Below, in pieces: positions 1 to 8,847 of a DNA stretch of 64,000 nt. Made by a program: the position numbers and the translations under genes. The DNA comes from Pantoea sp. 1.19 (GTDB taxonomy: Bacteria; Pseudomonadota; Gammaproteobacteria; Enterobacterales; Enterobacteriaceae): contig NZ_MRBS01000002.1 in the NCBI RefSeq assembly GCF_001922585.1, forward strand, positions 62,001-126,000, read 5' to 3'. Numbering within the stretch: the stretch's first letter is position 1; every line of letters starts with the position of its first letter. The notes under the pieces were generated by a model. It was not told the origin of the DNA and searched no databases. It saw only the letters and a list, made by a program, of their open reading frames with translations.

Positions 1-171
1 CTCTCCGTCAAGGCGCAACGCGGCGTCGGCAGCGCCGAGTCGCTGCACCTGACTGATGGCCGTTACCCGGGTGGTGGCCGCATCGAGTTCAAAAGTCAGA
101 TCGATGTCGCTGATGGTGTAATCCGGTGCCCGATAGTCGTGGCGATTTTTTGCCTGCGGCGCGTGCGTCAT
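1..171 (-). CDS. pepN: Aminopeptidase N, N-terminal 57 residues (gene runs off the window)
   Basis: Only the first 57 codons are present; the frame is open to base 1. The ATG at 171 is followed by a protein beginning MTHAPQAKNRHDYRAPDY, which matches the known start of enterobacterial PepN (M1 zinc aminopeptidase that trims peptides from the N-terminus in the cytoplasm). The HEXXH zinc site lies outside the window, so catalysis cannot be judged here. A purine-rich GAGGGA-type ribosome site precedes the ATG. The gene is divergent from pncB, the same arrangement as in E. coli. Identification rests on the N-terminal match plus synteny. Confidence 0.95.
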   Translation of the reverse strand, partial: MTHAPQAKNRHDYRAPDYTISDIDLTFELDAATTRVTAISQVQRLGAADAALRLDGE

Positions 172-330
172 ACGTCCCTCTTGCTAAGCTTTGCAGTATC
201 AGTAAATCCCTAGTCTATTCTGCTTACCGGGATGTTGCCACGGAGAATGGATAACAGGCTGTAAATACGGGCAGCCGGCGCGGTTTGTCGCTTGCGATGG
301 CCGACGAATGCCATTTATGTTGTGATCGGG

Positions 331-358
331 TTCAATAAACTGATATTCGGGTTATACT
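331..358 (+). promoter_or_regulatory. Possible pncB promoter
   Basis: A TATACT -10 element lies at 353-358 with a weak TTCAAT -35 at 331-336 (16-base spacer). This puts transcription start about 55 bases before the pncB coding region. No clear NadR operator was found by eye. The call is tentative. Confidence 0.35.
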
Positions 359-422
359 CCGCCGTCTTGAACTCTTTCTATTACACCAGGTAACGCGCTC
401 CTCGAGGATGCTGAAACGCACC

Positions 423-1628
423 ATGACAAGAAACGTTCCCCCGATAATATCTACCCTGTTGGATACGGACGCCTACAAGCTGCATATGCAGCAGGCGGTC
501 TTTCATCGCTACCCTGACATCACGGTATCGGCGGAGTTTCGCTGCCGCGGTGACGACCGCCTCGGCGCGTATGCCGAGGCGATCCTCGCGCAGATCGAGA
601 CGCTGGCCGCGCTGACGCTCAGCGACGCGGAGTACGACTATCTGGCCAGCCTGCCCTTTTTCCACGCGGATTACCTCGACTGGCTGCGGACGTTTCGCTT
701 CAACCCGCGTCAGGTTCAGGTGCACAACGACGCCGGACAGCTGCGTATTCGTATTGACGGCCCCTGGCGTGAGGTGATTTTGTGGGAAGTGCCGCTGCTG
801 GCGCTGATTAGCGAAGTGGTGCATCGTCACCGCTCGCCGCACATCACACCGGAGATGGCCGTGGCGCAGCTGCAGCACAAACTGGCCGCGTTTCGCACGC
901 TGAGCGCCGACATGGATATGTCGCGCTTCAAACTGATGGATTTTGGCACCCGACGCCGGTTTTCCCGCGACGTGCAGTTGGCGATCGTCAGCACTCTGCA
1001 GCAGGATTTTCCGTGGTTGCTGGGCAGCAGCAACTATGATGTGGCGCGTCAGCTGGGCATCAGCCCGGTTGGCACCCAGGCGCACGAGTGGTTTCAGGCC
1101 CACCAGCAAATCAGTCCGACGCTGGCGGATTGTCAGCGCGTCGCGCTGCAGGCCTGGCTTGACGAGTATCCCGACCAGTTAGGCATCGCGCTGACCGATT
1201 GTATTACCATGGATGCGTTTTTGCGCGACTTTGGTGAAACGTTCGCCCACCGCTACCAGGGACTGCGTCACGATTCTGGCGATCCGCTGGAGTGGGGGGA
1301 AAAAGCCATCGCCCATTATCACAAGCTGGGGATCGATCCGCACAGTAAAACGCTGGTCTTTTCCGATAATCTCGACCTGGAAAAAGCGCTGGCGCTGTAT
1401 CGCCATTTTGGCCAGCGTATCAACGTGATTTTCGGCATCGGCACCCGCCTGACCTGTGACATTCCAACCGTCACCCCGCTGAATATCGTCATCAAACTGG
1501 TAGCCTGCAACGGTAAACCGGTGGCTAAGCTGTCCGACAGTCCGGGTAAAACCATCTGTCAGGATAAAGCGTTTGTGCGCGCCCTGCGTAAGGCATTTGA
1601 TTTGCCGCTGGTTAAAAAGGCCAGCTAG
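423..1628 (+). CDS. pncB: Nicotinate phosphoribosyltransferase
   Basis: Salvages nicotinate for NAD: nicotinate + PRPP + ATP gives nicotinate mononucleotide. The protein carries the family block [15 protein letters not shown] near its start, [24 protein letters not shown] with the His at about residue 221 (equivalent to the autophosphorylated His of the Salmonella enzyme), LRHDSGDP and the C-terminal KLSDSPGKT block. I chose ATG 423 (401 residues) because it matches the E. coli length of 400. An in-frame ATG at 408 would add five residues, and neither start has a well-spaced Shine-Dalgarno sequence (GAGG at 404-407 is 15 bases from 423). It is divergent from pepN as in E. coli. Nothing unusual in the coding region. 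Confidence 0.97.
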   Translation: MTRNVPPIISTLLDTDAYKLHMQQAVFHRYPDITVSAEFRCRGDDRLGAYAEAILAQIETLAALTLSDAEYDYLASLPFFHADYLDWLRTFRFNPRQVQVHNDAGQLRIRIDGPWREVILWEVPLLALISEVVHRHRSPHITPEMAVAQLQHKLAAFRTLSADMDMSRFKLMDFGTRRRFSRDVQLAIVSTLQQDFPWLLGSSNYDVARQLGISPVGTQAHEWFQAHQQISPTLADCQRVALQAWLDEYPDQLGIALTDCITMDAFLRDFGETFAHRYQGLRHDSGDPLEWGEKAIAHYHKLGIDPHSKTLVFSDNLDLEKALALYRHFGQRINVIFGIGTRLTCDIPTVTPLNIVIKLVACNGKPVAKLSDSPGKTICQDKAFVRALRKAFDLPLVKKAS

Positions 1629-1635
1629 ACGCGTC

Positions 1636-1660
1636 GGCGGGGGCTAAATAGCCGCCCGCC
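1636..1660. terminator. Stem-loop between convergent pncB and the CGS-family gene
   Basis: GGCGGG at 1636-1641 pairs with CCCGCC at 1655-1660, extended by GGC/GCC with one bulged base and a TAAATA loop. There is no T-run on either side, so it is only a possible factor-independent terminator. It sits exactly between the two convergent stop codons. Confidence 0.35.
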
Positions 1661-1671
1661 GCGCTTTGCCG

Positions 1672-2955
1672 CTATACCTGCGCCAGCGCCTGCGCCACAT
1701 CCGCACAGAGGTCATCAGGGTGCTCGATACCTATCGATACCCGCACCGTCGAAGGCAGAATGCCTATCCGCTCGCGTACCGTCGCGTTGACCCCGGAATG
1801 GGTGGTGCTCGCCGGGTGGCAGGCCAGCGATTCGGTTCCACCGAGGCTGACCGCCAGTTTAAACAGCCGCAGGGCGTCGAGAAAGCGAAATGCCTCCGCC
1901 TCGCCGCCGTGCAGATCAAAAGCAAAGGTTGAGCCGGCCGCCAGACACTGCCGGCGAAACAGCGCCCCCTGCGGGGACGCGGGATCGCTGAAAGGCAAGT
2001 AGCCGATCCGCGCCACCTGCGGATGCGCCACCAGCTGCTCCGCGACCCGCGCCGCATTGGCATTCGCCTTCTCCATCCGCAGAGTCAGCGTCTCCAGCGA
2101 TCGGCCCAGCATCCAGCTGGTATGCGCATCCAGCTGTGTACCAATGGCGCTGCGCAGCGCGCGGACCGGCTTTACCACCGCGGCGCGACCGCTGATCGCG
2201 CCGGCAATCAAATCGGAGTGGCCGCCAACATACTTGGTCAGCGAGTATACCGAGAGATCGGCGCCCCAGCGCAGCGGATGCTGCCAGAGCGGCCCCAGCA
2301 GCGTATTATCGCACACCAGCAGCGGACGATAGCCCTGCGCAGCGGCAATCTCCCCGGCGACTTCGTGTAGCAGGGCGATGTCCACCAGCGTGGTGGTCGG
2401 ATTGGCCGGTGACTCCACCAGGATCACGCTAACCCGCCCCTGCTGCTGCGCGCGCCTCGCGGCCGCGCGGACCGCCTGCGGATCGCTGCCATCCAGCAAT
2501 CCCTCGCTGGCAACGTTGAGCTGGGCAAACGTGTTTCGCAGCAGGGTCTCCGTGCCGCCGTAGAGCGGCTGAGAATGCAGCACCACATCCCCGGGGCGAA
2601 CCCAGGCCAGCAGCGTGGTGAAGATAGCGGCCATGCCGGAGGAGAACAGCAGGGACGATTCCGCCTGCTCAAAGGCCGCCAGCCGATCTTCAACGATTTC
2701 ACTGTTCGGATGGTTAAAACGAGAATAGACCAGCCCAGCGGACTGTCCCGCTTCCGGCTGTCGACGTCCGGCGGCGTAATCAAAAAACGCCTTCCCTTGT
2801 TCTGCAGAGGCAAACACAAAGGTTGAGGTGAGAAACACCGGCGGCTTGACCGCGCCTTCGGAAAGGCGCGGGTCGTAGCCATGATGTAGCATCAGGGTTT
2901 CCGGATGCAATGAGGCGTGATGTTCAGGATTTTCTTTACTGACGAACGGGTTCAT
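1672..2955 (-). CDS. PLP-dependent Cys/Met metabolism enzyme, cystathionine gamma-synthase family
   Basis: A 427-residue fold-type I PLP enzyme of the trans-sulfuration family. Visible landmarks: YSRFNHPN (77-84, phosphate-binding Tyr/Arg loop reaching the neighbouring subunit), SSGMAA (about 105-110), LYGGTE (131-136), CDNT with the pyridine-binding Asp at about 216, and the PLP lysine in [11 protein letters not shown] at about 241. The classical methionine gamma-lyase has a Cys in the YGCT position; here it is Gly, so that activity is not supported. Substrate (O-succinyl- or O-acetyl-homoserine, cystathionine or another beta/gamma-substituted amino acid) cannot be read from the sequence. 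E. coli has no gene here: pncB and asnS are neighbours there. It is transcribed against both flanking genes, with its own promoter space (2956-3200) shared with asnS. It looks like an accessory insertion in a conserved locus, though base composition is not obviously foreign. Confidence 0.9.
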   Translation of the reverse strand: MNPFVSKENPEHHASLHPETLMLHHGYDPRLSEGAVKPPVFLTSTFVFASAEQGKAFFDYAAGRRQPEAGQSAGLVYSRFNHPNSEIVEDRLAAFEQAESSLLFSSGMAAIFTTLLAWVRPGDVVLHSQPLYGGTETLLRNTFAQLNVASEGLLDGSDPQAVRAAARRAQQQGRVSVILVESPANPTTTLVDIALLHEVAGEIAAAQGYRPLLVCDNTLLGPLWQHPLRWGADLSVYSLTKYVGGHSDLIAGAISGRAAVVKPVRALRSAIGTQLDAHTSWMLGRSLETLTLRMEKANANAARVAEQLVAHPQVARIGYLPFSDPASPQGALFRRQCLAAGSTFAFDLHGGEAEAFRFLDALRLFKLAVSLGGTESLACHPASTTHSGVNATVRERIGILPSTVRVSIGIEHPDDLCADVAQALAQV

Positions 2956-3200
2956 ATACGGCTCCGGTAGGGCTGAAAATACAGCGGGTCATTACCAGGC
3001 TTACTCTATCACCGGCAAATTTACCCGCGTTAATGCGCAAAAAAGCTAAGCAGTTGCATTGATTAGAAATGCCGGACCTGCGCGGGCAGTGGGAAATTGC
3101 CAGTGAATCGGCGAAATATGCTTGTGTCCTGTCAGGCGGCAAGTAACATAGCATTACCCCAAGTGGGGCTGACTTTAACGATGACTATAGAGAGAACAAT

Positions 3201-4601
3201 ATGAGCGTAGTGCCTGTAGCGGACGTACTGCAGGGTCGCGCAGCGGTGAACAGTGAAGTGACCGTTCGTGGCTGGGTGCGTACCCGAAGAGATTCAAAAG
3301 CCGGTATTTCTTTTATCGCCGTTTATGACGGTTCCTGCTTTAATCCCGTTCAGGCCGTCGTCAATAACTCTCTGCCCAATTACCAGAATGAGGTGCTGCG
3401 CCTGACCACCGGTTGTTCGGTTATCGTGACCGGCACCGTGGTGGAGTCCCCCGGTCAGGGCCAGAGCTTCGAGATTCAGGCCACCGCAATTGAGGTAGTG
3501 GGCTGGGTGGATGATCCGGATACCTACCCGATGGCCGCCAAGCGTCACAGCATTGAATACCTGCGCGAAGTGGCACATCTGCGTCCGCGCACCAACCTGA
3601 TTGGCGCCGTGGCGCGCGTGCGCCATACCCTGGCCCAGGCGCTACACCGCTTCTTTGACGAGCAGGGGTATTTTTGGGTCTCGACGCCGCTGATCACCGC
3701 TTCCGATACGGAAGGCGCCGGTGAGATGTTCCGCGTCTCTACGCTGGATCTGGAAAATCTGCCGCGCACGCCGGAGGGCAAGGTTGACTTTGACAAAGAT
3801 TTCTTTGGTAAAGAGGCCTATCTCACCGTATCCGGCCAGCTGAACGGCGAAACGTACGCCAGTGCCATCTCCAAAATTTATACCTTCGGCCCCACCTTCC
3901 GCGCAGAAAACTCCAATACCAGCCGTCACCTGGCCGAGTTCTGGATGCTGGAGCCGGAAGTGGCCTTTGCCGATCTTGACGATGCTGCAGCCCTCGCCGA
4001 AGCGATGCTGAAGTATGTCTTCAAAGCGGTGCTGGCCGAACGCGCAGATGATATGGCATTCTTTGCCGAACGCGTGGACAAAGAGGCCGTTTCGCGCCTG
4101 GAGCAATTCATCCACGCCGACTTCGCCCAGGTCGACTACACCGACGCGATCACCATTCTGGAGCAGTGTGGCCGGACCTTTGAAAATCCGGTCGCGTGGG
4201 GCATCGACCTCTCCTCCGAGCACGAGCGCTACCTGGCCGAGCAGCATTTTAAAGCACCGGTGGTCGTCAAGAACTATCCGAAGGATATCAAAGCATTTTA
4301 TATGCGCCTCAACCGCGATGGCAAAACCGTGGCGGCGATGGACGTCCTTGCGCCGGGCATCGGCGAGATCATTGGTGGCTCACAGCGTGAAGAGCGTCTG
4401 GACGTGCTGGACGCCCGTCTGGCCGAAATGGGGCTGAACAAAGAAGACTACAGCTGGTATCGTGACCTGCGCCGCTACGGCACCGTGCCACACGCCGGGT
4501 TTGGTTTAGGTTTCGAAAGATTAATCGCTTATGTCACCGGGGTACAAAATGTAAGGGATGTTATCCCCTTCCCGCGCACCCCGCGCAACGCCAGTTTCTG
4601 A
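3201..4601 (+). CDS. asnS: Asparaginyl-tRNA synthetase
   Basis: Class IIb aminoacyl-tRNA synthetase charging tRNA-Asn with asparagine in the cytoplasm. The 466 residues equal the E. coli length. An N-terminal OB-fold anticodon-binding domain (about 18-100, [14 protein letters not shown]) is followed by the class II catalytic core: motif 2 [16 protein letters not shown] (from about 233) and motif 3 [10 protein letters not shown] (from about 433). The ATG at 3201 is preceded by AGAGAGAAC, an adequate ribosome site. It ends in a strong terminator at 4638-4664, so it is probably a single-gene transcript read divergently from the CGS-family gene. Confidence 0.98.
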   Translation: MSVVPVADVLQGRAAVNSEVTVRGWVRTRRDSKAGISFIAVYDGSCFNPVQAVVNNSLPNYQNEVLRLTTGCSVIVTGTVVESPGQGQSFEIQATAIEVVGWVDDPDTYPMAAKRHSIEYLREVAHLRPRTNLIGAVARVRHTLAQALHRFFDEQGYFWVSTPLITASDTEGAGEMFRVSTLDLENLPRTPEGKVDFDKDFFGKEAYLTVSGQLNGETYASAISKIYTFGPTFRAENSNTSRHLAEFWMLEPEVAFADLDDAAALAEAMLKYVFKAVLAERADDMAFFAERVDKEAVSRLEQFIHADFAQVDYTDAITILEQCGRTFENPVAWGIDLSSEHERYLAEQHFKAPVVVKNYPKDIKAFYMRLNRDGKTVAAMDVLAPGIGEIIGGSQREERLDVLDARLAEMGLNKEDYSWYRDLRRYGTVPHAGFGLGFERLIAYVTGVQNVRDVIPFPRTPRNASF

Positions 4602-4637
4602 TATTTGGCAATAATCATAAGAATTTCATATATCTAT

Positions 4638-4664
4638 AAAGGCCGGCTTCGCCGGCCTTTTTTA
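4638..4664 (+). terminator. asnS rho-independent terminator
   Basis: AAAGGCCGGC (4638-4647), loop TTC, GCCGGCCTTT (4651-4660), followed by a T-rich tail. A perfect 10-bp stem 36 bases after the asnS stop codon. Confidence 0.9.
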
Positions 4665-4703
4665 TTTTTGTAAAGAGAGATGGCGGTCACAAAGTTCCCT
4701 GTT

Positions 4704-4798
4704 TTTTACATTTTGTAATATATATTTTCCTCAAGAAACATTATTGCGATATTTGTAGCATATTAGGGCTAGATTCAGCGCGGTAGCGATGGAAAGAT
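4704..4798 (+). promoter_or_regulatory. ompF promoter with OmpR-type upstream boxes
   Basis: The AT-rich block 4704-4765 contains TTTACATTTTGTAATA and GAAACATTATTG...TTTGTAGCA segments resembling the E. coli ompF F1-F3 OmpR sites. The -10 element AAAGAT at 4793-4798 is the same as in E. coli, and as I recall that promoter the distance from TTTGTAGC to GGAAAGATGC is also the same. This predicts osmoregulation by EnvZ/OmpR and a start near 4805, leaving a leader of about 107 bases. The similarity is from memory and should be aligned. Confidence 0.8.
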
Positions 4799-4890
4799 GC
4801 GTGCAGACACAGGAGACACCAAAGTTGCGTGAAGGTTCTTTTTTGACAGTGTAAAGATATTTTTACGGCAGTGGCAGGTGTCCCAAATAA

Positions 4891-4920
4891 CTCCAATGAG
4901 GGTAATAAAAAATGATGAAG
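4891..4920 (+). promoter_or_regulatory. ompF ribosome site and probable MicF target
   Basis: The GAGG Shine-Dalgarno (4898-4901), the TAATAAAAA spacer and the ATGATGAAGCGC start are almost unchanged from E. coli ompF, where the small RNA MicF base-pairs across exactly this stretch to block translation. The conserved leader block GGCAGTGGCAGGTGTC lies just upstream. The micF gene is not in this window. Confidence 0.6.
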
Positions 4921-6012
4921 CGCAACATTCTGGCAGTGGTTATCCCTGCTCTGTTAGCTGCCGGCGCAGCAAACGCGGCAGAAGTTTACAATAAAGACGG
5001 CAATAAACTGGACGTTTATGGCAAGGCCGCAGGGTTGCACTACTTTTCTGACGACGCTGGCAATGATGGCGATCAGTCTTATGTCCGTTTTGGCTTCAAG
5101 GGTGAAACGCAGATTTCTGACCAGCTGACCGGTTACGGCCAGTGGGAATACAACTTCCAGGCGAACAACACTGAAAACGGCACCGACTCCCAGAACGGTA
5201 ACAAAACCCGTCTGGGCTTTGCCGGTCTGAAGTTCGGCGACGCCGGCTCGTTCGACTATGGCCGTAACTACGGCGTGGTGTACGACGCGATCGGCTGGAC
5301 CGACATGCTGCCGGAATTCGGCGGTGACTCTGGCTACAGCGATAACTTCATGGTGGGGCGCACCACCGGTGTCGCCACCTACCGTAACACGAACTTCTTC
5401 GGTCTGGTTGACGGCTGGAACTTCGCTGTACAGTATCAGGGCAAGAACGATCGTGAAGACGCACGCCGCTCCAACGGCGACGGCTGGGGCCTCTCCACCA
5501 CCTACACCTCGCCGATCGGCCTGGGTGTAGCCGGTGCCTATGCGTCCAGCGACCGCACCGAGCGTCAGCAGAATCCTGCGCTGTTGGGCGGCGGTAAGAA
5601 AGCCGAGCAGTGGGCCACCGCGGTGAAGTATGACGCCAACAACGTCTACCTGGCGGCTATGTACGGTGAAACCCGCAATGCCACCTGGACTTCCGGCACC
5701 GCAAACATTAACGGTATCAACACTGCGGTATCTGGCTTTGCCAACAAAGCGCAGAACATTGAGCTGGTCGCACAGTATCAGTTCGACTTCGGCCTGCGTC
5801 CGTCTCTGGCCTACGTGCAGTCCAAAGGCAAAGATATCGAAGGCATCGGCGACGCTGACCTGTATAAATACATTGACGTGGGCGCCACCTACTACTTCAA
5901 CAAAAACATGTCCACCTACGTTGATTACAAAATCAACCAGCTGAACAACGACAACCCGCTGGGTCTGAATACTGATAATATCGTCGCGCTGGGTCTGGTT
6001 TACCAGTTCTAA
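4912..6012 (+). CDS. ompF: Outer-membrane porin OmpF
   Basis: General diffusion porin forming trimers of 16-stranded beta-barrels in the outer membrane. The signal peptide [22 protein letters not shown] is followed by mature [16 protein letters not shown], the classical enterobacterial porin N-terminus. The constriction-loop L3 motif PEFGGD is at about residues 134-139 of the precursor, and the protein ends VYQF with the terminal Phe needed for BAM recognition. At 366 residues it has the usual length. OmpF rather than OmpC is supported by the conserved promoter, the leader, the N-terminus and the asnS-ompF-aspC synteny. It is monocistronic with its own terminator. Confidence 0.95.
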   Translation: MMKRNILAVVIPALLAAGAANAAEVYNKDGNKLDVYGKAAGLHYFSDDAGNDGDQSYVRFGFKGETQISDQLTGYGQWEYNFQANNTENGTDSQNGNKTRLGFAGLKFGDAGSFDYGRNYGVVYDAIGWTDMLPEFGGDSGYSDNFMVGRTTGVATYRNTNFFGLVDGWNFAVQYQGKNDREDARRSNGDGWGLSTTYTSPIGLGVAGAYASSDRTERQQNPALLGGGKKAEQWATAVKYDANNVYLAAMYGETRNATWTSGTANINGINTAVSGFANKAQNIELVAQYQFDFGLRPSLAYVQSKGKDIEGIGDADLYKYIDVGATYYFNKNMSTYVDYKINQLNNDNPLGLNTDNIVALGLVYQF

Positions 6013-6041
6013 TCCCCGCCTGCGAATTATCGCCCCACTAA

Positions 6042-6068
6042 ACGGAGCCCCCAGGCTCCGTTTTTTTT
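6042..6068 (+). terminator. ompF rho-independent terminator
   Basis: ACGGAGCC (6042-6049), loop CCCA, GGCTCCGT (6054-6061), then a run of T to 6068. It lies 30 bases after the ompF stop. Confidence 0.9.
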
Positions 6069-6218
6069 CCGTTATCCCGCTCTTTTTTCTGCATTTTTTT
6101 CTACCTGTTACCGGTATTTCTTTTTCTCGCAAACGGTTGGCAAGCGCGCGCTCAGGGGGTACCCTGTTTTGCGCAACTTGACGTTTCACCGCCATTATCT
6201 GAGTTACGGAACCCGCAC

Positions 6219-7409
6219 ATGTTTGAGAAAATTTCAGCTGCACCCGCCGACCCCATTCTAGGCCTGGCCGATCTCTACCGCGCCGATGACCGCGCCAGTA
6301 AAATTAATCTGGGCATCGGGGTGTATAAGGACGAAACCGGCCATACGCCGGTACTGACAAGTGTGAAGCAAGCCGAGCAGTTTCTGCTGGAGAACGAAAC
6401 CACCAAAAACTACCTGAGCATTGACGGCATCGCCGATTTTGCCAGCGCCACCCAACGTCTGCTGTTTGGACAGCACAGCCCCATCGTCACTGAACAGCGC
6501 GCCCGCACGGCGCAGACGCCGGGCGGTACCGGTGCCCTGCGTATCGCCGCCGATTTTCTCGCGACACAAACCGCCGTTAAGCGCGTGTGGATCAGCAACC
6601 CCAGCTGGCCAAACCATAAGAACGTCTTTGAGTCCGCCGGGCTGACCGTGTGTGAATACCGCTACTACGATGCCGAACGCCACGCGCTGGATTTTGACGG
6701 TCTGAAAGCCAGCCTGAACGAGGCTGCCGCCGGCGACGTCGTGTTGTTCCACGGCTGCTGCCACAATCCAACCGGTATTGACCCCACCGCGGAGCAGTGG
6801 CGGGAACTGGCCGCGCTGTCGCAGGAAAAGGGCTGGCTGCCGCTGTTTGACTTTGCCTACCAGGGCTTTGCCCGCGGTCTGGAAGAAGATGCCGAAGGCC
6901 TGCGCATTTTTGCCGCCTCGCATCAGGAGCTGATTGTCGCCAGCTCCTATTCAAAAAACTTCGGTCTGTATAATGAGCGCGTCGGCGCCTTGACGCTGGT
7001 TGCCGCCGCTGCGGAAACGGCCGCAACCGCCTTCAGTCAGGTGAAAGCCACCATCCGCGCCAACTACTCCAACCCACCGGCGCACGGTGCCGCCGTGGTC
7101 GCCACCATCCTGAACACCCCCGCACTGCGCACGCAGTGGGAGCAGGAGCTGACCGCCATGCGCCAGCGTATCCAGCTGATGCGTCAGCTGTTCGTCGACA
7201 CCCTGGCGGCCAAAGGCGCCAATCGCGACTTCCGCTTTATCATTGCGCAGAACGGGATGTTCTCGTTTAGCGGGCTGACCAAAGATCAGGTGGTACGCCT
7301 GCGCGAGGAGTTTGGCGTGTACGCCGTAAATTCCGGACGGGTTAACGTAGCAGGTATGACGCCGGATAATATGCCAGCGCTGTGTGAGGCGATCGTCGCG
7401 GTCCTGTAA
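6219..7409 (+). CDS. aspC: Aspartate aminotransferase
   Basis: PLP enzyme interconverting aspartate + 2-oxoglutarate and oxaloacetate + glutamate, also acting on aromatic amino acids. At 396 residues it equals the E. coli length. The PLP lysine is Lys246 in [28 protein letters not shown] and the C-terminal SGRVNVAGM arginine block are all present. It is AspC rather than TyrB by its N-terminus ([19 protein letters not shown]) and its place after ompF. The ATG at 6219 is preceded by ACGGA. Confidence 0.97.
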   Translation: MFEKISAAPADPILGLADLYRADDRASKINLGIGVYKDETGHTPVLTSVKQAEQFLLENETTKNYLSIDGIADFASATQRLLFGQHSPIVTEQRARTAQTPGGTGALRIAADFLATQTAVKRVWISNPSWPNHKNVFESAGLTVCEYRYYDAERHALDFDGLKASLNEAAAGDVVLFHGCCHNPTGIDPTAEQWRELAALSQEKGWLPLFDFAYQGFARGLEEDAEGLRIFAASHQELIVASSYSKNFGLYNERVGALTLVAAAAETAATAFSQVKATIRANYSNPPAHGAAVVATILNTPALRTQWEQELTAMRQRIQLMRQLFVDTLAAKGANRDFRFIIAQNGMFSFSGLTKDQVVRLREEFGVYAVNSGRVNVAGMTPDNMPALCEAIVAVL

Positions 7410-7427
7410 GCGAACGCGTAACCAAAC

Positions 7428-7449
7428 GGGGCGGCCAGAACGCCGCCCC
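7428..7449. terminator. Stem-loop between convergent aspC and gloC
   Basis: GGGGCGGC (7428-7435) pairs with GCCGCCCC (7442-7449) around a CAGAAC loop. A perfect 8-bp GC stem, but with no T-run, so terminator strength is uncertain. Confidence 0.45.
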
Positions 7450-7458
7450 ATGATGACA

Positions 7459-8091
7459 TTACTCCCGCAGAAACGGGTTGCTTAACCGCTCTGCTCCCAG
7501 CGTCGAGATCGGTCCGTGACCGGGCAAGAAGGTGACATCATCGCCCAGCGGCAACAGTTTTTGCCGGATAGAAGCAATCAGGTGCTGATGGCTTCCCCGG
7601 GGGAAATCCGTGCGCCCAACACCACCGCGAAAAATCACGTCTCCGGAAATCAGTAAGCGCGCCGGCGCATCAAAAAAGACCACGTGGCCGGGCGTGTGCC
7701 CCGGACAGTGCAGCACCTCCAGTTGGCGCTGTCCCACCTGTACACGATCTCCCTCCTCCAGCCAGCGCTGCGGATGAAAAGGCTCACAGCGCGGAAAACC
7801 AAACATTTCGCTCTGCGCCGGCAGATTATCCAGCAAAAAGCGGTCGGCCAGATGCGGTCCGGTGATGGTGACGCCATAGTGTGCGGCCAGTTGCTGCGCG
7901 GCACCCACGTGATCGAGGTGGCCGTGGGTCAACAGGATCGCGCTGATCTCAACGCCGGCGTCGCTGACCGCGGCAATCAGCTGGTCCGCTTCTCCGCCGG
8001 GATCGATCAGCGCGGCGGTGTGGGTTTGCGAACAGACCAGCAGCGTGCAGTTCTGTGCAAAGGGGGTAACCGGGATAGTGTGATAACGCAT
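7459..8091 (-). CDS. gloC: Type II hydroxyacylglutathione hydrolase (YcbL/GloC)
   Basis: Metallo-beta-lactamase-fold thioesterase that hydrolyses S-lactoylglutathione in methylglyoxal detoxification. Metal ligands are visible: THGHLDH (His56, His58, Asp60, His61), CPGHTPGH (His132), ISGDVIF (Asp151) and LPGHGP (His192). The 210 residues are short compared with GloB (about 250), because the C-terminal substrate domain is missing, typical of YcbL. It lies 21 bases downstream of mepK on the same strand and may share its transcript. Placement after aspC matches E. coli. Confidence 0.95.
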   Translation of the reverse strand: MRYHTIPVTPFAQNCTLLVCSQTHTAALIDPGGEADQLIAAVSDAGVEISAILLTHGHLDHVGAAQQLAAHYGVTITGPHLADRFLLDNLPAQSEMFGFPRCEPFHPQRWLEEGDRVQVGQRQLEVLHCPGHTPGHVVFFDAPARLLISGDVIFRGGVGRTDFPRGSHQHLIASIRQKLLPLGDDVTFLPGHGPISTLGAERLSNPFLRE

Positions 8092-8112
8092 AACGCTCCT
8101 GGGCCAGCCGGG

Positions 8113-8661
8113 CTACCAGTGGCGCACCGGGCCGGTATCAATGTGTACGAAGTTACTGCTGGGGTAATAGCCTACACCACCGGCGCGCATTTTTAACGCC
8201 GCTTTGCGAATGTAGCCTAGCTGAACGCCTTCAATATGGAAATCCATCGCCCGTCCCAGGGTATGGTAACTGTGTTTTGCTACCCCGCTGCCCTTCTCGC
8301 GTAGCGTATTGTTGGTCGCCAGCGAGCGGTACCCGGAGATCAGCTGCACCGGCTTGCGGGTACCCAGCAGCGTTTGCAGACGGAACAGTTGATCAAACAG
8401 AGAGGGATCGATGCGCTTACTTTTATTTGCGCGGTAGTCGCGGAAAAAGTGGTTTAAGCGCGAGAGCTCATCCATATCATAGGTTTTACCGTTGAAAAAC
8501 TCCGTTTTAAGGGTTTCTCCGGTGTGCAGATTATTCAGGGTCAGAATGCGAGGTCGCGGCGTAGAGAGCGTGGCGAGGGCCTGGCCCGGAAGCAGCGCGG
8601 CACTGGCCAGCGCACCGCTCCAGACCAGCAATTTTCGGCGCTGAAGATCACATTTATCCAT
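8113..8661 (-). CDS. mepK: Murein endopeptidase MepK (YcbK), peptidase M15-like
   Basis: Periplasmic zinc hydrolase of the DUF882/M15 group; the E. coli homologue cleaves cross-links including the 3-3 type made by LD-transpeptidases. The N-terminus carries a twin-arginine-like export signal (QRRKLLVWSGALASAALL, cut near residue 30). Zinc-site residues are His133 and Asp140 in SYHTLGRAMD, and His173 in FVHIDTG. Length (182) equals E. coli. It lies 186 bases downstream of ldtD on the same strand, and the pairing of a 3-3 cross-link maker with a matching cutter fits a shared role in cell-wall repair. Confidence 0.95.
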   Translation of the reverse strand: MDKCDLQRRKLLVWSGALASAALLPGQALATLSTPRPRILTLNNLHTGETLKTEFFNGKTYDMDELSRLNHFFRDYRANKSKRIDPSLFDQLFRLQTLLGTRKPVQLISGYRSLATNNTLREKGSGVAKHSYHTLGRAMDFHIEGVQLGYIRKAALKMRAGGVGYYPSSNFVHIDTGPVRHW

Positions 8662-8847
8662 ATTGAACGTAGTACCTGGAAATGACGAAAAATCACCCTT
8701 AAGGGAGTCCAGGGCAACAATACCCGCGGTGAATGCGATGCGTCAACCGTTTGCGCGCGTCACGTCCCCGGCCCCGGACAGTCAGCACGCGAATGGCCAT
8801 CAAAGCGCGCCGGACGCGAACGTCCGGAGTGCTTGATTTTGGGCAGG

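Noticed and set aside
1672-2955. Calling the CGS-family gene a methionine gamma-lyase
   Set aside because: The characteristic Cys in the YGCT block is Gly here, so the classical enzyme is not supported; only the family name is kept.
4954-6243. 429-codon open frame antisense to ompF
   Set aside because: Overlaps ompF and its terminator entirely; a porin on the plus strand is certain and the antisense product has no recognisable features.
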